From: Aphis gossypii
Lineage: Eukaryota; Arthropoda; Insecta; Hemiptera; Aphididae
Assembly (NCBI RefSeq): GCF_020184175.1
Contig: NC_065532.1
Span: forward strand, 23,932,001-23,996,000
DNA length: 64,000 nt
Direction: 5' to 3'
The translations under genes and the position numbers were made by a program. Below, piece after piece: positions 46,820 through 59,479 of the stretch (position 1 is its first letter; every line of letters starts with the position of its first letter). Under the pieces are notes generated by a model. It searched no databases, had not been told where the DNA came from, and saw only the letters and a list, made by a program, of their open reading frames with translations.

Positions 46820-48342
46820 CAACCTTGTGCTGTTAGAACGATTAAAGATGCTTCGTGGTTGTTAACTTTTATGTTTTTATGTACAAAATGTATTAAAATG
46901 AATTGATTTATCATTTAATTTAAAATTAAGAACGTAACAGGAGGTTCAGTTGAAGTAGTAGAACGTATTTCCGAAAGCCAACTGATTTTGGACTTACATA
47001 GTTACATAATAGCGAATCACCCGAAACCTGCAAAATTCTGCTACAGTATACTTGTGTAACGTTCCTTGTACTAAACTTTGAGAAATATTTATAAAATATA
47101 TGGTTACGTAATAATAAAACTTAAAAGGATACCTATTTTTTTATAATAATTAATAGACATTTGTTATTAGTTATTACTGTAGTAAACCGGAAGACAAAAA
47201 TAGCTCATGTGTAATGTAAATATTATTGTTCTATGAATTTAAATTTTAGTTGTTTAAATAAAATGAGTTGGTAATGACAGCATTAATCACGGCCGACCAT
47301 AGGGCATAAACTTATAATATTATTAAAAGTCTATGCTGCCGTCACACTGTGCCTGTGTAGTGTGTGTGTATAACGGAAACGGACCAAGTACGTCATATTA
47401 TATTTTTTTTGTAAAATACCAAACATTTTATTTCGTAAAATCTTAACTTCCATTCTATTGAATCGATTTCCGTTAAATTAGAAAAAGATACTTCTCAGTG
47501 ACATAAGTGATATTTTTACATAAGCTCGAGATCAATTGATTCGTTAGATTTATAAATACGACTTGTGCCTGTCATAAGAATATGAGCTGTTTTGCATGAG
47601 TTTGAATGGAAACGTTCGAAAATCGAGATAAATTATGATATACTTAGTACACATCATAGAAAAAATATTAAAGGTTACACACCGACACACATCGAAATGC
47701 AGGACCGGATTTAGAACAGGTACCGCCCCTATCCCAAGAAAAAAAATGTATAAAAATTTATATGATATTTTTTTCCATTTCTTACAAATTTGTAAATACG
47801 GCCCTGTCGAAATATATATGTGTATTGTGTAGTATATTATACATCTCGATGCCAACACACCACGGCTGGCACGGCTTTAAATAGGACTATAGACTACTGT
47901 CGTAGTACTGAAGCAGCACTATTTTTACGGCCGCTGTTGGATTTGAAATGATAATAATATAATATATTTATATATAACTATGTAAATATAAGTAGAGAAA
48001 TGTATACTGTTATAGGTATTAAACTTATCTATAGCCGTGATGGTATTAGACTTGAGACTTCATGAAAATAAAATTAATAAAAATTTTAGTTCATCTTCAC
48101 ATTATAGTGTGTGCTGTTTGTGATATAAATAGTCTGGATATAGTTAAATTATAGATCATTGATTTTGTAATTTATAAGTACTACACTGCCTTAGGTTTTT
48201 TCATTTTTGTACTTTGTAATGTTTGTATCCGTGTATAAGAGTAGTTTGGCTTAAATTTAATATTAAATTACAATATTTTAAAGAAGTTAATTTATTTGTG
48301 TGTAATATATGTTGAAATAGATACACTAGGTAACTCATTGTG
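46820..48342. other. intergenic/5' region of the C19orf12-like gene
   Basis: AT-rich apart from GC-richer patches near 47290-47400 and 47690-47880. These may hold promoters of the two divergent genes. No frame with recognisable content. Confidence 0.4.
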
Positions 48343-49941
48343 ATGGCTAATTGGCAAGGTGCACTTGTAAATGCTAGCCTAGAAGCATTGACAACATATT
48401 TTGATGGTTTGGAAGTTGAATTATCACGGTTACCAATTGCTCTAGTACATGGATCTATTGTCGGTGCATGTTCTGTGCTTGGAGGACTTTTTGGTGGACG
48501 GTACGGACTTGCAATTGGTAAGTATTAAGAATATGTAAAGTCAGTTACCATAAAAAGTAGGATTGATAGTTTATATTAATACATAAAAATGTCAACTAAT
48601 GTTGGGTATACTATTGGCTAAGTGTGTTTCTTTTTGATATCAAAATTAAAAATTTTAACTACCTAAGATACTTTTAAAAAATGCTTCCTATTTAATGTTT
48701 ATCTTAATTATGCATGAATAAGGTACCATCTATCGTCTTTTCTCTCATCAGTAGTGACGATTTCTGTCAGTTGTGTTCCTAATTAGGTACAATTGATTAC
48801 AATTAAAACTGCTGTCTATTGAAAACAACATGTAACAAAGGTTTAACTTTCTTTTAAGTCTTAAATCTATAATCCATTCTTATTTTTCTATATAGAGTCC
48901 ATTTTTATTACATAATACCTTTAATATTTTTCCAATTTATCATGTAGGTAACAATATAAAAATATTATTATTAATATCTTAATAAAACATAAAATATGTT
49001 CCATAAGATTATTTGATTTTTATTTGTTTCTATACTTATTAAAATTATTTTTAATTAACTATATGCATAAACAATAAAAAAATAACATGCATATTTACAT
49101 TTATATGTGAAAATAACATTAAATCTTTATTATCTTACATTAGATTATTATTTAGATATATTTTTTTATTTTGACCCCCCCCCCTAAAATTTTACCTATG
49201 AGCGCCCATGCTGTTAATATTATTATTCATTTATAATTAAAGATATTACCTACTAAACTATTTATTACTTGATATTTTGATCTATATCACATATTATGTT
49301 ATTCAATAATCATCTCATATTATGTATAATATTGCCTAAATAGCAATTTGTTAATGCATTAATAACACAAAATCAAGTAAACTCTGACTTTGGTGTCTGC
49401 CTTTGGTTTGTGACTCCAACAAAATTGTTAAGCAATGCTATAGGAAACATGAAAACCGTAAGATTTCACAAAGATTATATAGTACTTTATATTTTTATAG
49501 TAAATTAATATAAAATACTGCCAAATATTAACTAATAATATTGTTTAACCTAGGTAAAAATTTATTTTTACTATAAAATTAAAAAAATTATCAAATCAGA
49601 ACCAGCTGTTTTAACCTATTTTTGTTATTTCAGGAGGACTCATTGGACACCAGATTAACAATTATTTGATACCAACTATTAGAAATGTAGGAAACATGTT
49701 ACGAGAATTGACTACAAATCAACTTCAAAATTTGTTTGATTTACTGATTATCGGAATTCAAACTACAGTTTCTAATGTACTGGGTCAAATAGTTAATCGA
49801 AACATACACCTGACAGATCTTTTAAATAGATTTGGAAGAAATACTGAAGTTCAGATGAACATGATTGAAACTCTTATCAGCTTCTTTAATAGTATTCATA
49901 GTAATTATACTTATACTTATCGCCAAGTTAATCCACAATAA
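48343..49941 (+). CDS. C19orf12/Nazo-like membrane protein
   Basis: There are two exons: 48343-48517 (ATG after GTG; donor GTAAGT) and 49634-49941 (acceptor TTTCAG, stop TAA). They join in phase 1 through GlyGly into 160 residues. Residues about 31-66 form a hydrophobic hairpin rich in glycine (IVGACSVLGGLFGGRYGLAI then GGLIGH), like the GGLVGGPPGLAVGG hairpin of human C19orf12. The following IPTIRNVGNMLRELTTNQLQ has the position and pattern of the human PQILMELPPAEQQRL segment. Members sit in mitochondrial/ER membranes and lipid droplets; human mutations cause a neurodegeneration with iron accumulation (MPAN), and Drosophila homologues are called Nazo. The biochemical role is unknown. It is divergent from SAP30BP. 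AATAAA at 50090-50095 with GT-rich sequence after it is a likely poly(A) signal. Confidence 0.72.
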
Positions 49942-50089
49942 TTTAATTTTAATTTTAAAACAAACAATAATTAGGGCCGTCCCGAACAACAATTATTGTA
50001 ATTTGTCAATAATTAAAAACAATTTGTAATTTTTTTTATAACACTAATGATTAATGAATGATAGAAATTCAATATATATATATTTTAAT

Positions 50090-50095
50090 AATAAA
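50090..50095 (+). terminator. polyadenylation signal of the C19orf12-like gene
   Basis: AATAAA about 150 bases after the stop, followed by TGTAAATGTTTGTATT. Confidence 0.45.
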
Positions 50096-50109
50096 TGTAA
50101 ATGTTTGTA

Positions 50110-51400
50110 TTACATGAAATAATTACAGTTTATTGTTAACCAATTATGAAACATTTAATACCATTACCTTATACCTGTTTATCACTTTTTAATATGTTCG
50201 ATAAATTTATTTTTTCATTTATGTATTTGGGACTGTTTATGTAATTCTAAGCTATCAAATAAATAACAATACATATTAATTTACTACTGTACTTACATAG
50301 TTACATATTTAAAAAAAAAATATTTTTAATTGTATAATTTGTATAGAAATATAATATAGTTTTACTTACTATCTTTTTTTATAGTATAGTATCACAGTTC
50401 ATACATTTTCTTCATGTTCAATGATCATTTAAAAGTAATATGTTTGACTTACGACTGAGGTTCTAAAAATTTAATCAGCAAGTTGTAATTTAATTATTAT
50501 ATAATAATTTGTATCAACTATTGCAATCATAAGAATTCACACTTTTATTAAAAATTTAAATTATTGTATCATTACATAGTACATATTATGAGGTTATGGC
50601 AATGTATCTCACAGGATACATCTTATAACTTTAAAAGTTTAAGTCCTAACATTTTAATTTTTAATTTTTTGAGTTCAGGGGCCTCAAAATATAAAGAATA
50701 ACCAAACTTCATAATTTTCACACCAATAATGTACACTTGCCAAGTTAAGGGTTATTGTTTTACAATATAGCCAACTGTAATTTATTATAGTATATTATAA
50801 TATATTTCAACTATATGAAAATAAATTACTTTAATTTCAATACCACAAAACATGATTATAGGTATATTTATAAATGTTATAACAATATGGGCTATGATAC
50901 ATTATTGTCTCCGCTCCAAATCGTTTCTCATAGTATATTATGCAATAATGATATAAGGGGGGGATAGGTGGATTATGTCTCCCTCCTCGGGCTCTTCCTT
51001 GATCATATTTTACGTTTTAACCTCAGATAGTAACTATATTAAATTAGTCTATGGGTTTTTCTGCTGTCTATGAACTGTGATTAGAATATGCGATGAACAC
51101 ACTGATTAACTTGGTAGGTAAAGAAATCAATGCATACACAGTCGTCCAGGGGCGGATAGGGCTATTTTATGTAAGGTTAGGTAACCAGGAATTATACCAA
51201 TTGATAACAAAATAATTCTAACTAATATTCCTTAGGAATTTAAAGTGATGATACCAACAAAACGACGTTAAGATTTATAAATTATAATATATATTAAGAC
51301 CATTTGTAATTATAAAAATATTTGGAAAAAGTATTACAAATTAATTATATTTTAAAATAAAATTTTATATTGCCTAATTATTTTATTTATCTAATAAAAG
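50110..51400. other. intergenic, no recognised gene
   Basis: AT-rich. A G-run near 50956 and a GGGGCGGAT patch near 51152 may be transposon debris. Nothing with two ends was found. Confidence 0.4.
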
Positions 51401-51401
51401 T

Positions 51402-52656
51402 GTATGCGCCCAACACTGGGGCTCTCGAAGGACCACTCGAGACTGCTCGAGAACGAGAGGAGCCAAGGCCGGCCAAGTCTGACGCTAAACGCCGGCTACG
51501 GGGCGGGTAGGCAACTAAATATGTTCGCGCCTTATATAATACAGGTAGGCAATATTACGTTCGGTGACAACACGGAGGAACGGGACGAGACACATATATA
51601 TAATAGAGCACAAGGGAAGCAGGATGATACAGTTTAGTTAATGGGGCCGAGGGGCCCTGTGGTCGATCCGGTCTGGTGCAATGACCACAGGGGGGAACTA
51701 TCAATGGGACAACTTAAAAACTACTTATAATTAAGGCAGGTGTTGGCAGGCTGGGGACTGGTTGGCTGGTGACGGGTACAACTGGACGACCGGGGCGGCC
51801 TCTCACACAACCCACAGTGGGTGCTGGCGGTCTTACGCGGTGACGCTCTCGGTGGTGGTACTGCCGTGGTGGTGAAGTCGCGTCGCACAGTACTCGGAGG
51901 ACGCTGGCTATGGTGAATGAATGGATGAGGTGGTGATATGGTGAAGAAACTTACGAAGTGGGTCGTGGTATGAGGGTGTTTATTTTGATTCTTCACAGTG
52001 AAGACAGTCCGTGAGTGAAAGATCACGGACGAATAATAATAATAATAAATGGACAAAATACGTGATTGCTCTCAATGCGACTAAAAAACATCAAAAAAAC
52101 GAAAACCGTACAAAAAAACGGTACGTAAGAAAAAACAATAATAGTAATACAAAAAAAAGGGCGTTGGCCGCAGAGTAACAACAATAATGATAATAATTAA
52201 CAAGAGACAAAAAAAATAATACGAAAAATATGATAATAAACATATGCGGAAAAGGCCGACCAATAATTTAAATAATATAATAGGAAAACAAAGAGAATAA
52301 ATATATAGATAGTATAATAATATTAAGATAATTGACAATTAACAAGTAGAGGACGGAGTGGAGTACAGGGGAGACGGGAGAGATAAAGACGGTTATCGTT
52401 GTCCAGAGTAGCGGTCCGATTTGTTCGGCGCGAACAAAAAGCAATATTGTTTTTATTCCTAATAAAAAAAGTAAAACTGATTTAATCATTAAATAATAAT
52501 GATAAAGCTTATTAAGAAATTTGGGGGGGTCTTATCCTTAAACCGAAACCTACTCCCCCTGAATATACCACTGCGAATAAGGTGTGGACACGCCTATGAT
52601 CTTTATCTTGATAAAACATATTAAGTATAATATGGCTAGGGGGGGGGGGTGTTACA
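51402..52656. mobile_element. possible solo LTR (about 1.25 kb)
   Basis: A compositionally foreign block begins TGTATGCGCC and ends GTGTTACA, so the outermost four bases are inverted (TGTA and TACA). Read on minus it opens TGTAACACCC, a common LTR start. GC-rich stretches (51404-52060) alternate with AT-rich ones. The frames inside (51404-51637 plus, 51721-52056 minus) have no retroviral domain. I see no matching target duplication (AAAAG left, GGTGT right), so the boundaries are tentative. Confidence 0.35.
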
Positions 52657-52872
52657 GGTGTATAACCTTTTTTTTTCCGGGTTTGAATCGTAAACAGGGA
52701 GGGAAGTAGGTTTCCCCATTGCTGCCTCCCTGTCCACATCGTTTATTTTACAACAGCAATAAACAAACATTACAACATCTTAATAATGACCAATATTTGG
52801 GGGCCTCTAACCACCCTAAGTTTGGCTGTCAGCCTACAATATTTTCCTTAGCTAAGATTTGTCTTCTACCGC

Positions 52873-54838
52873 TCATGGCACTCCTTGCCTCCTTCTTTCT
52901 AATTCCTCCTTGCGGCCCATAATGTTCTCCACCATATCCGAGAACGCCGATGCCATCTTGGAAGCAGCCTTCTGAACTCTACGCCGTTGAGCTGGGTCCA
53001 TGGGTAGTTCTTCGATTGTCGGCCTGCACAGTATATCCGCTACGTCCTCGGGACTGGGTTTCCTCCGGAGAAGCTGCGACAACTCTCGTCTGGCTTCGTC
53101 CCAAAAAGGACACACGAAAATGGTATGCTCTGCATCATCAATTTCTGTCGGACAATGACAGCATGCTGGACTTTGCGCCTCTTCCTGGACCACAAGTACT
53201 TCTGAAAACAACCATGGTTCGTGAGCGCCTGGGCCATGTGAAAGCTCACCTGGTTCGGCCCCCGAAACCACCATCTCTCCAGCTCCGGAATCAACCGTTT
53301 GGTCCACGCGGCCTTATCGGTGGAGTCCCATTCACACTGCCACTGACGGATTATTTCTTTGGTTTCCTCGGCCTCTGACAGGACATTTCCGGACTTCCTG
53401 GATTCAGCAACCCTTTGTCTCGAGCTCGCCAATAGGAAGACTGGAGGCATTTTGGCCAGCACCAACGACGCCATGTCCGACACCGTCCTGTAACTCCTTA
53501 TTACTCTGAGTGCGGCCGTTCTCTGAGCTTGCATCAGTGTGTTTTTTGATTTTTTGACGTCTTGAACGCTCTCCGCCAATACTGGGGCACCATACAATAG
53601 CCGGCTGTGTACCACACTCATGAGCAGCTTTCGCTTCGCTTGTGAGGGACCTCCGATGTTCGGCATTAGTCTACCGAGCGCGGCCGCCGCTTTCCTAGCT
53701 CCTGAGGCAACCGAGGTGGCGTGCGCGACAAACGAGAGTCGGGTGTCCAGTTGCACCCCTAGGTATCGTATATCCAATCTCACTGGTACCTGGATTCCTT
53801 GAATTTTTAGCTGTGGCGATCCAAATCAGTGCTTGCCTGCCAATATGATGCATTCGGATTTTTCCGGTGCGAGAGTTAAGCCGTTTGATGACATCCATTG
53901 CGCCACTTCGTAGAGGACAGGGTTTACTAGCTGTTCCATGAGCTCGGCATTGTGGGCCACAGCTACAACTGCCACATCGTCAGCGAATGCCACGAGCTTA
54001 ACACCGTCTGGAACCGGTAGTCGTAGGATGCCGTCATAAAAGAGGTTCCACAGCGTTGGTCCTAAGACGGAACCCTGTGAAACACCACAGGTAACTGGCA
54101 GACTTGACCCCGTTCCGTACTGGATTTCCCGCTCCGACATGTAGGACCGCAAAATGTTTGTCAGGTATCCAGGTGCCCCCGACCTGTGCAGTGCCGCATC
54201 GATCAGCAGCCAAGGCGCCGTGTTGAAAGAGTTTTTTAAGTCCAGCGTCACAACAGCACAGAGGTGCCTATTCTGTACTACTCCCTTTCCCGCTGCGCGC
54301 GCCGTCTTCAGTACCTCTTGGATAGCGTCCTCTGTCGATCTTGAACGTCTGAAGCCAAACTGCAGGTTGCTGATGGCTCCGGTCACCTCAACGTGCAGTA
54401 AGAGGCGGTTCAGCAGCATCCTCTCAAGGAGTTTGCCAGAACCATCCAGCAGGCTGATGGGCCAGTAGCTGGACGGCTGGTCCAACGGTTTGTCAGCACC
54501 TTTGTACAGCAGAACCAGTTTGGCGCGCTTCCATTTCGACGGGAAAACTTTCCTGGTAAGACCAGTATTAAAAGTGGTCAGAAAAGTGCCCGGGCTGCGT
54601 CTCGTTGCTAGCCTGATAATTTCGTTCGGGATGGAGTCAGGACCCGGTGCTTTACGCAATGGCAGCTTCCCGACCGCCCACAACAGCTCGTCCACCGTAA
54701 ACAGCGGGGTCGAGACTTCGTGATGCTCGATGATTTCGGTGGAGGCGCATGGCGTTGCTAGAACCTGTCCCCAATCCACAGGTGGTAGTGCGGGAAAGAG
54801 ACCACGTGCAATCTGTGTTATCACCGGTTCATCAATAA
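52873..54838 (-). pseudogene. R1-clade LINE reverse transcriptase, 5'-truncated and broken
   Basis: On minus the frame from about 54838 reads KLPLRKAPGPDSIPNEII, ISLLDGSGKLLERM, LQFGFRRSRSTEDAI, VTLDLKNSFNTAPW, GVSQGSVLGPTLWNLFYD and VAFADDVAVVAVA: reverse transcriptase motifs of R1/TRAS-type LINEs. An in-frame TGA (53823-53825) follows LAGKH. The same frame then continues with IRYLGVQLDTRLSFVAH through a thumb region to about 53190. There a one-base shift moves to the frame of 52873-53307, which carries the zinc knuckle (CCHCPTEIDDAEHTIFVC) and the Arg/Glu-rich C-terminus. The endonuclease domain and ORF1 are absent. The usual YRPISLL is YWPISLL here. It is GC-richer than its surroundings and not functional. 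A 3' UTR continues below 52873 to about 52670, ending in an A-run. Confidence 0.88.
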
Positions 54839-54839
54839 C

Positions 54840-56340
54840 TAGAGATGTGTCGTTCGCGAACGAACGGATCAAAGTAGTGAACGATATGATTCAGATCGTC
54901 GAACCTAGGTGATCCGAATTACCTGATATTTTTTTTTCGTATTGGTTCACACTGTCTCTTCTGAATCCCACCCCGAACCGAGCGAGTCACGAACGAACGA
55001 CGCTAGTTTAGTTTTTTGTTGATAACATTAACACGTTATCATAATAATAATAAAATAAAAATAGTCAATAATTATAACTTATAAATAATAGAAATAAAAT
55101 AAATAATAATAGTCAATAGTTATTAATAACAGAATAAAATAATACAATAAATATAATATAATGATTAATGATTACATGTTGTGGTTAAGAAATAAAATTT
55201 GAGAGATTTTTGATGTGGAGAGTCGACTTCTTTTTTCACTTACTACTTGGCCTGCTTTGGAAAATATTCTCTCTCAAGGTATCGATGTTGCCATAATACA
55301 TAGTCTCCTTTTTACAAGTGTGTATAATCTTGGGTATACTTTTTTTCTTTCCGCCCACCAAACTAAAGGATTTTCAGCCCGGCTTATCAACGGTTCATTC
55401 AAGTACTTGTCAACCTCAATAATAGCTGCCACCGATGAGCTGGATCCTCCTATCAAATTTACCACAGTTTCATCAAACTCTTTCCACAGTGCTGAACCTA
55501 AACTTGAATTAATAGTAGAGGTAGATGTAGTAATTTGTTGATGACTAGGTTCGTCTGATTGTAATAAAATGCTTTGTGCTTTAGCCTTTAAAAACTCAAC
55601 TGCATTGCTACAATTAATTTCACTTGAAAATGCATATTTCTTGAACCTCGGATCTTATAAAGTGGCTTGTGTAATTAACTGATTTTCTTCAATTTTGTCA
55701 AATCTTAAAGATGATTCATCCTTTAAAACCTGAGCCATGGAATGAATTTCTGTTGGTAATGTAGTAATATTAATAAAATTTGAAACAAACTTGTTTAATG
55801 TCTTTATAAAAATAATTTCTTTTGATAAAGTCACATATTTTTCAGCACTTATTTTTCTGTAGTCACTTCATAAAATATTTTCAATATGTCCCTGGCACTT
55901 TCCAATATGATCCAGTCTTGTGGGCTTACACAGTTTAACTCTTTACTACCTAAGATTGTAAGAGTGGCAATTATTGGATATGTAGTAAGCCGACGGAGTC
56001 GTCTCACTATTTTCTTTTCTATTTTAACTTATCTACATGTACTACAAGGTTCTTCGCATTTAAATATTTTATTATCATACTCGTAGCAATACGTAATTAA
56101 ATTTGATGGCAATTTCCAAGAATCAAAGCGTATGGGAAAACACAGTCACAAACAACTTTTTCTTTCCCTTTTGACAAACAAGCCATGCACATAAATCATA
56201 GATGCGCACGCCTTGGTATAATAGCACAACAACAAGTCCGATCCAGGGTTAAGTGTTTTGGGCGCAAAACCACTTTTTGTAGCTACAATGACAACATTCT
56301 ATAACACACCTTTTTGTCCATCTCCTAGTCTCTATCATGT
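54840..56340 (-). pseudogene. decayed hAT (ZBED-type) transposase with one element end
   Basis: On minus, 55215-55550 encodes the hAT C-terminal dimerisation domain: WKEFDETVVNLIGG, DKYLNEPLI, NPLVWWAERKKVYP and IPSERIFSKAGQ, then VVSEKRSRLSTSK. Upstream (to about 56060) the match continues in pieces: EIHSMAQVLKDESSLRFDKI near 55700-55750 and a LESARDILKIFYEVT-like stretch near 55850-55910. It changes frame and meets stops. TAGAGATGTGTCGTTCGCG at 54840 looks like the element's terminus and abuts the LINE, so the hAT probably cut the LINE. The BED finger and the opposite end were not found. Confidence 0.75.
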
Positions 56341-56868
56341 ACAAATAGGGGGTACAGAGAACCATATAAATACGGGTCTCTTAGAGTGGTGCTTAAATTT
56401 CAACTTTAAAAATATTATTTTGGCACCTTGTTAATTTGTTCTACATGATATTAAATAGCTACAGAAAAAATTGTAGTTGAATTCATAAAGTTTTAACGGT
56501 CGCTACCAGTAGATAAAGTGATTCGACAATTACACTGAAAATAGCTATTTACAGTATACGAGATAATTTCTAAAATGATTAATATATATAATTCTAGTAC
56601 AAAGTGATAGGTCGTTAGATGTTCTTATCTAAACAGTCAATGTTTATTACAATTAATATACTTATACATATTTCGATAATGCGGGCACAGATGTACAATT
56701 ACAACAATATAATGTTACAGTCGTCGTGATCGCAAACTCGTCGTTAGTCGTCATCGCGGTTGTATACAATTTTATGGACAACATTTTTGTGGCTTTTTGT
56801 ATTTTATTTTATAACTATTTTTTTAAATAGTAATTTCACGATTTCTATAGTTTATAACTACGTTTATT

Positions 56869-59132
56869 ATGACAACAAATATCAATACAGCGGTTTCAAC
56901 CAGACAAATGACTCGTGTATGGCTGATCGGACAGATGTCACAATATTTAAGTGAAACTAAATTACCTTCAAGAAAGGAGGTAATGAGTTTATTTTTTTAT
57001 CATAAAAATATTATTAAAATAAATGTTAGAGATTCTGCACGTGTTACTGCTGTGTATGTAATAACAATTTGGGACAAGGCTAGAATACCCACAAGACTTC
57101 AGAAACATGTTATAGATAAAATTATTGGTCTATTTAATGAATGGCAAAAACTAAAAAAAAATAAAGAAAATAAAGCAAAGCGATCCGAAGGATTAAAAGA
57201 AAAAGAGAATAATTGGCAAAAGAACCTCGATAAACTGTTTGATATAGCCCATGCTGATGCCTTAAATAAAATTCGTATTCTGGTCATTCTGGAGGATAAG
57301 GAATTTTTACTTTTACAACGAAAAGAAGGACGACCTGGTAAAATTGGAAATATTGATAGAAATCTCACAAAAAAGGAAGCTGAGATTAAGAAGAAAAACG
57401 ATAATATTAAAAAAAGACGGATTAAAGAAGACGAAATAATTAAATCACAAATTGGACAGTCCCACATTTTGCTATCTTCCTGTTCAAGTGAAGATGATAG
57501 TGATTTATCTGACAGCAATACTTCTACTGTTGATGACTCGTCAATTAATAAATCACCACAAAAAAAAAGAGGTAGAAAGAAACTTCTTGACAGCAATTTG
57601 GCTGTTAGTCTTGATGTTGCAAAATAAGTGATCGGAAAGCTACAGTAGTACTAATGAATACTATTAAGCGACTTGGCAGTGATCCTTTAGAATATAATGT
57701 AAACACTTCATCTATTCGTCGTCAACGTATACGATATCGACAAGAAATTGCAGAATCAGTGAAGAATGTCTTTATACCAGAAGTCCCACTGACTATTCAC
57801 TGGGATGGAAAAATTATTGAAGATATAAGTGGACATGAAACAGTAGACCGTCTTCCAATTTTAGTATCAGGTAAAAGTGTTGACCAACTTCTCGCTATTC
57901 CAAAACTCATTTCTGGAACAGGTAAATCAATAGCTTCGACAGTATATGAAACTACATTATCATGGGGACTTGGTGACAAAATTAAATGTATGAGCTTTGA
58001 TACTACTGCAGTAAATAGTGGACTAAGAAATGGTGCATGTGTTCTACTTGAGCAAAATATGGACAAACAAATGTTATGGTTAGCCTGTCGTCATCATATC
58101 ATGGAGATAATGTTAGAAGCAGTTGTTGTTCATTCTATTGGGTGCTCATCTTCACCAGATATTTTATTGTTTAAACGATTTAAAAAAGCTTGGCACACAA
58201 TTCAGCTGGAACATTTTGAAACTATAATTTCCGATGTTTCTACTTTAAATCAAATAAACAATATTTCTACTGACACGATCAATTTTGCTTTAAAACAACT
58301 TGAAAAGTTTCAACCCAGAGATGATTTTAAAGAATTATTGAGTCTAAGTATTATTTTCTTAGGGGGAGTTCCTAAAAAAGGTATATCTTTTAGAGCTCCT
58401 GGTGGGCTTCATCGAGCCCGATGGATGGCAAAAGCCATATATTGCTTAAAAATATATTTATTTAAAGAACAATTTAAACTGACAAAAATAGAATATAAAG
58501 GAATTCGTGACATATGTATTTTTACAGTAAGAATATATATAAAATATTGGTTTCAAGCTGCTTCAGCGATTTACTCACCAAGAAATGACCTACAACTAAT
58601 AAAAGATTTAAAGAAATACGAAGAAATCGATTTAACAATTTCAAAAAAAGCCATGAAAAAATTCCTTGGTCATCTTTGGTATTTATCAGAAGAACTAATT
58701 GCGTTCGCATTTTTTGATGAAAATGTTTCATCCGAAACAAAACGGAAAATGGTAGATGCTATGCATAATGAAGGAATAGAGTATCCGATGAAACGCATAA
58801 GTTTAGATCCTGATATAGTTTTAAGAAAAAACCTTGAAGATTTTGTAACAAAAAATACTCGCAGATTTTTTGATATATTAGGAATTTCATCTCAATTTTT
58901 GAATAAAGATGTTGACCATTGGGATGAAGACGAAGATTTTAAAAAAAGTAAAGAAATCGTTCAGTCAATGAGAGTTGTCAATGATACTGCAGAGCGAGGA
59001 GTGGCTTTAATGGAGGAATACAACAAATTACACACCACAAATGAAGAACAAAAACAGTTTCTTTTGTTACTCATAAAACAATTTAGACAAAAATATCCAG
59101 ACAGAAAAAAATCAACATTAATACGATCATAA
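56869..59132 (+). pseudogene. hAT-like RNase-H-fold transposase, one frameshift
   Basis: The first frame (56869-57627, 252 codons) is Lys-rich with a coiled, charged middle, an acidic-serine patch and a PQKKRGRKK basic stretch. The second (57654-59132, 492 codons; open back to about 57621) reads IHWDGKI, LPILVSGKSVDQLL, IPKLISGTGKS, SFDTTAVNSG-RNGACVLLEQ, LACRHHIMEIMLEAVV, APGGLHRARWMAKAIYCLKI and near the end VVNDTAERGVALMEEY. The Asp of HWDG, the Asp of SFDTT, the C-x-H-H motif and the RW block have the order seen in hAT-like RNase-H transposases. The frames meet at GCAAAATAAG (57619-57628), where one step back in frame restores a continuous protein (ISDRKATVVLMNTIK). From memory the family recurs as single-frame proteins in hemipterans and cnidarians without an assigned function. 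No intron and no terminal repeats were found. Confidence 0.65.
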
Positions 59133-59479
59133 TAATATAATACATACTTAATACAATTAAAAATACTTATCAAATGTAGTTATATTATAATATTGATACT
59201 TCTAATCTTTATGTGACAAATATACTTGAATATAAACATTTATGCATAACATTTTCTTTTTTTCTAAAATTATCAATTTTCCATTCCTAGTAGCGACCTT
59301 TAAAATACAATTTAAAAAAATCAAAAAATGTTTTTTAGTATCTCCTCGATAAGTAGAAAATAGTGATGGGGTGCCCTTAAAAAAACTTAAAAAAAAATTT
59401 TTTGTGTCCAAATAAGCATCCCGGTCTCTGTCCGTCTTAGTTTTTAGAATTAGTTTCACATCTACATAGAGCTAGTCTA

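Noticed and set aside
57619..57628. Programmed -1 frameshift in the transposase
   Set aside because: Lys-tRNA could slip on the A-run, but the preceding codon would not re-pair, so no canonical slippery heptamer is present. Kept as a lesion, not a signal.
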